5,834 bases of DNA. It comes from an uncultured Alphaproteobacteria bacterium. GTDB lineage: Bacteria > Pseudomonadota > Alphaproteobacteria > Bin95. The notes beneath the pieces were generated by a model, which was given only the letters and a program-made list of their open reading frames with translations, was not told the origin of the DNA and ran no database searches. The stretch lies in contig CAJXVF010000181.1 of the NCBI GenBank assembly GCA_913060845.1, forward strand, positions 1 to 5,834. Reading direction: 5' to 3'. Positions 4,995 to 5,834 of this stretch are shown here, piece by piece (position 1 is the stretch's first letter; each line of letters begins with the position of its first letter). Both the position numbers and the translations under genes were made by a program.

Positions 4995-5699
4995 ATGTCT
5001 GACGTCATTCTGATCGTCGGTGCTGGTCCCGGCATGGGTGCCGCAATTGGTCGTCGCTTCGCCCGCGAAGGCTTCAAAGTAGCACTGGCTGGCCGCACCC
5101 TCTCTAAAGTGCAGGACCTTGCGGCGGATATAAGCGGGGCTAAGGGCTTCGCTTGTGATGCGACAGACGAAAGCTCTGTCAAAGCGCTGTTTGATGCGGT
5201 GAAGAAGGACATGGGCGAGCCCAATGTTGTTGTCTTCAACGCTAGCGGTCGTGTGCGCGCCAGCATTCTCGACATTGAAGTCGAGGACTTTGAAAAAGCT
5301 TGGCAAATTAGCTGCCTTGGCGGGTTTATCGTAGGTCGGGATGCAGCCCGGATCATGACGCCCGAGGGCAAAGGCACGATCCTATTCACGGGTGCCACGG
5401 CATCCGTTAAAAGCTACGCGAACTCCGCTGGGTTTGCTGTCGGGAAGTTCGGCCTGCGCGCATTATCCTTTTCGATGGCGCGTGAATTTGGGCCGAAGGG
5501 CATTCATGTGGCCCATGTGGTTATCGATGGCGGCATCCGCGCGGATCACCGCACCGATTATCGCCAGCATGACCCTGAGAACCCAGATAAGTGGCTCGAC
5601 CCGGACGCCATTGCCGACAATTATTGGATGCTCCACGCGCAGCACCGCTCAAGCTGGACGGCTGAAATCGACGTGCGGCCTTGGGTGGAGAACTTTTAG
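4995..5699 (+). CDS. Atypical SDR family protein, catalytic Tyr replaced by Phe (SDR_c10-like), 234 aa
   Basis: Rossmann-fold short-chain dehydrogenase/reductase. The nucleotide-binding loop is VGAGPGMG (8-15), with Val instead of Thr before the glycine-rich GxxxGxG; AGRT (32-35) after strand two has an Arg that could favour NADP(H). NASG (82-85) replaces the usual NAG. The YxxxK catalytic motif reads FAVGK, so Tyr is Phe147 while Lys151 is kept, and the tetrad Asn position appears to be Ser106. This pattern, with the C-terminal DVRPWVENF, matches the subgroup I know as SDR_c10 (cd05373), whose reaction is not established. It may use a different acid/base residue or have a non-redox role. AAGGAG (4982-4987) overlaps the cupin stop, seven bases before ATG. 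The next gene begins one base after its stop codon, so this is an operon member. Confidence 0.9.
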   Translation: MSDVILIVGAGPGMGAAIGRRFAREGFKVALAGRTLSKVQDLAADISGAKGFACDATDESSVKALFDAVKKDMGEPNVVVFNASGRVRASILDIEVEDFEKAWQISCLGGFIVGRDAARIMTPEGKGTILFTGATASVKSYANSAGFAVGKFGLRALSFSMAREFGPKGIHVAHVVIDGGIRADHRTDYRQHDPENPDKWLDPDAIADNYWMLHAQHRSSWTAEIDVRPWVENF

Positions 5700-5700
5700 G

Positions 5701-5834
5701 ATGAGCGGCCCTGTTAGCGTTTCAATCCAGGACGACATCGCGACGCTCACAATGGACGATGGCAAAGCCAACGCTTTAGCCCCCGCCATGTCTGCCGGCC
5801 TGAACGCAGGACTAGATGAGGCGGAGGCTCTGTC
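5701..5834 (+). CDS. Crotonase/enoyl-CoA hydratase family protein, N-terminal 44 residues (cut by window end)
   Basis: An open frame starts at the ATG at 5701, one base after the SDR stop, and continues past the window edge. The visible N-terminus has the crotonase pattern: a short beta strand, VSVSIQDDIATLTMDDG (about 5-21), then KANAL (22-26), the CoA-binding strand-turn typical of enoyl-CoA hydratases and isomerases, and the start of the following helix. GGAG lies 12 bases upstream inside the SDR gene. The catalytic acidic residues are downstream of the cut, so activity cannot be judged. The position suggests it continues the same pathway at the acyl-CoA level. Confidence 0.85.
   Translation, partial: MSGPVSVSIQDDIATLTMDDGKANALAPAMSAGLNAGLDEAEAL

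Noticed and set aside
4973..5398. Minus-strand open frames opposite the SDR gene
   Set aside because: They are low-complexity, Arg/Ser/Ala-rich translations with no motifs, and the opposite strand is a clear SDR with a good ribosome binding site.
1..5834. CRISPR arrays, insertion sequences, toxin-antitoxin or defence genes
   Set aside because: I found no spaced direct repeats, transposase, terminal inverted repeats or recognisable defence domains on either strand.

Overview
The window reads as an integration junction in an alphaproteobacterial chromosome. The edge of an integrated mobile element lies on the left (about 1-1624), a tRNA-Arg(CCG) gene sits at the boundary (1625-1701), and ordinary GC-rich chromosomal genes follow on the right (1702-5834). 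Codon use, strong AAGGAG ribosome binding sites, an alpha/beta hydrolase lipoprotein and a catabolic gene cluster of the kind found in sphingomonads and relatives suggest Alphaproteobacteria, perhaps Sphingomonadales. The order-level guess is weak because there is no rRNA or core protein to place it.

Left (1-1624): a tyrosine recombinase gene (237-1505, minus strand) points away from the 3' end of the tRNA, the usual layout for an element integrated into a tRNA gene. Its promoter (1540-1568) has near-consensus -35 and -10 boxes 17 bp apart. The -10 is embedded in a dyad and in tandem 9-bp repeats, a likely binding site for integrase, excisionase or a repressor. Twelve bases beyond the integrase stop lies a 53-residue DUF1289 gene (63-224) with four cysteines. 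The rest of the element lies off the left edge. This part is clearly less GC-rich than the right side and short of the dinucleotide GpC.

Middle (1625-2779): tRNA-Arg(CCG) with an encoded CCA tail and a plausible promoter, then an outer-membrane-type lipoprotein with an alpha/beta hydrolase (monoacylglycerol lipase-like) fold, both on the minus strand.

Right (2863-5834): a plus-strand gene set divergent from the lipoprotein. It encodes a DUF2848 protein, a 2-keto-4-pentenoate hydratase-like protein, a 2,4'-dihydroxyacetophenone dioxygenase-like cupin, an SDR in which the catalytic Tyr is Phe, and the start of a crotonase-family enoyl-CoA hydratase. The last four are 1 to 11 bases apart and surely cotranscribed. 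Together they look like a degradation pathway that opens or cleaves a carbon skeleton (cupin), hydrates or hydrolyses the product (hydratase, DUF2848) and feeds it to acyl-CoA metabolism (crotonase). The substrate cannot be read from the sequence. The 83-bp divergent spacer carries a perfect 9-bp inverted repeat that is a good candidate operator.

I see no CRISPR array, insertion sequence, rRNA or obvious defence system. The part of the mobile element most likely to carry new cargo lies beyond the left edge.
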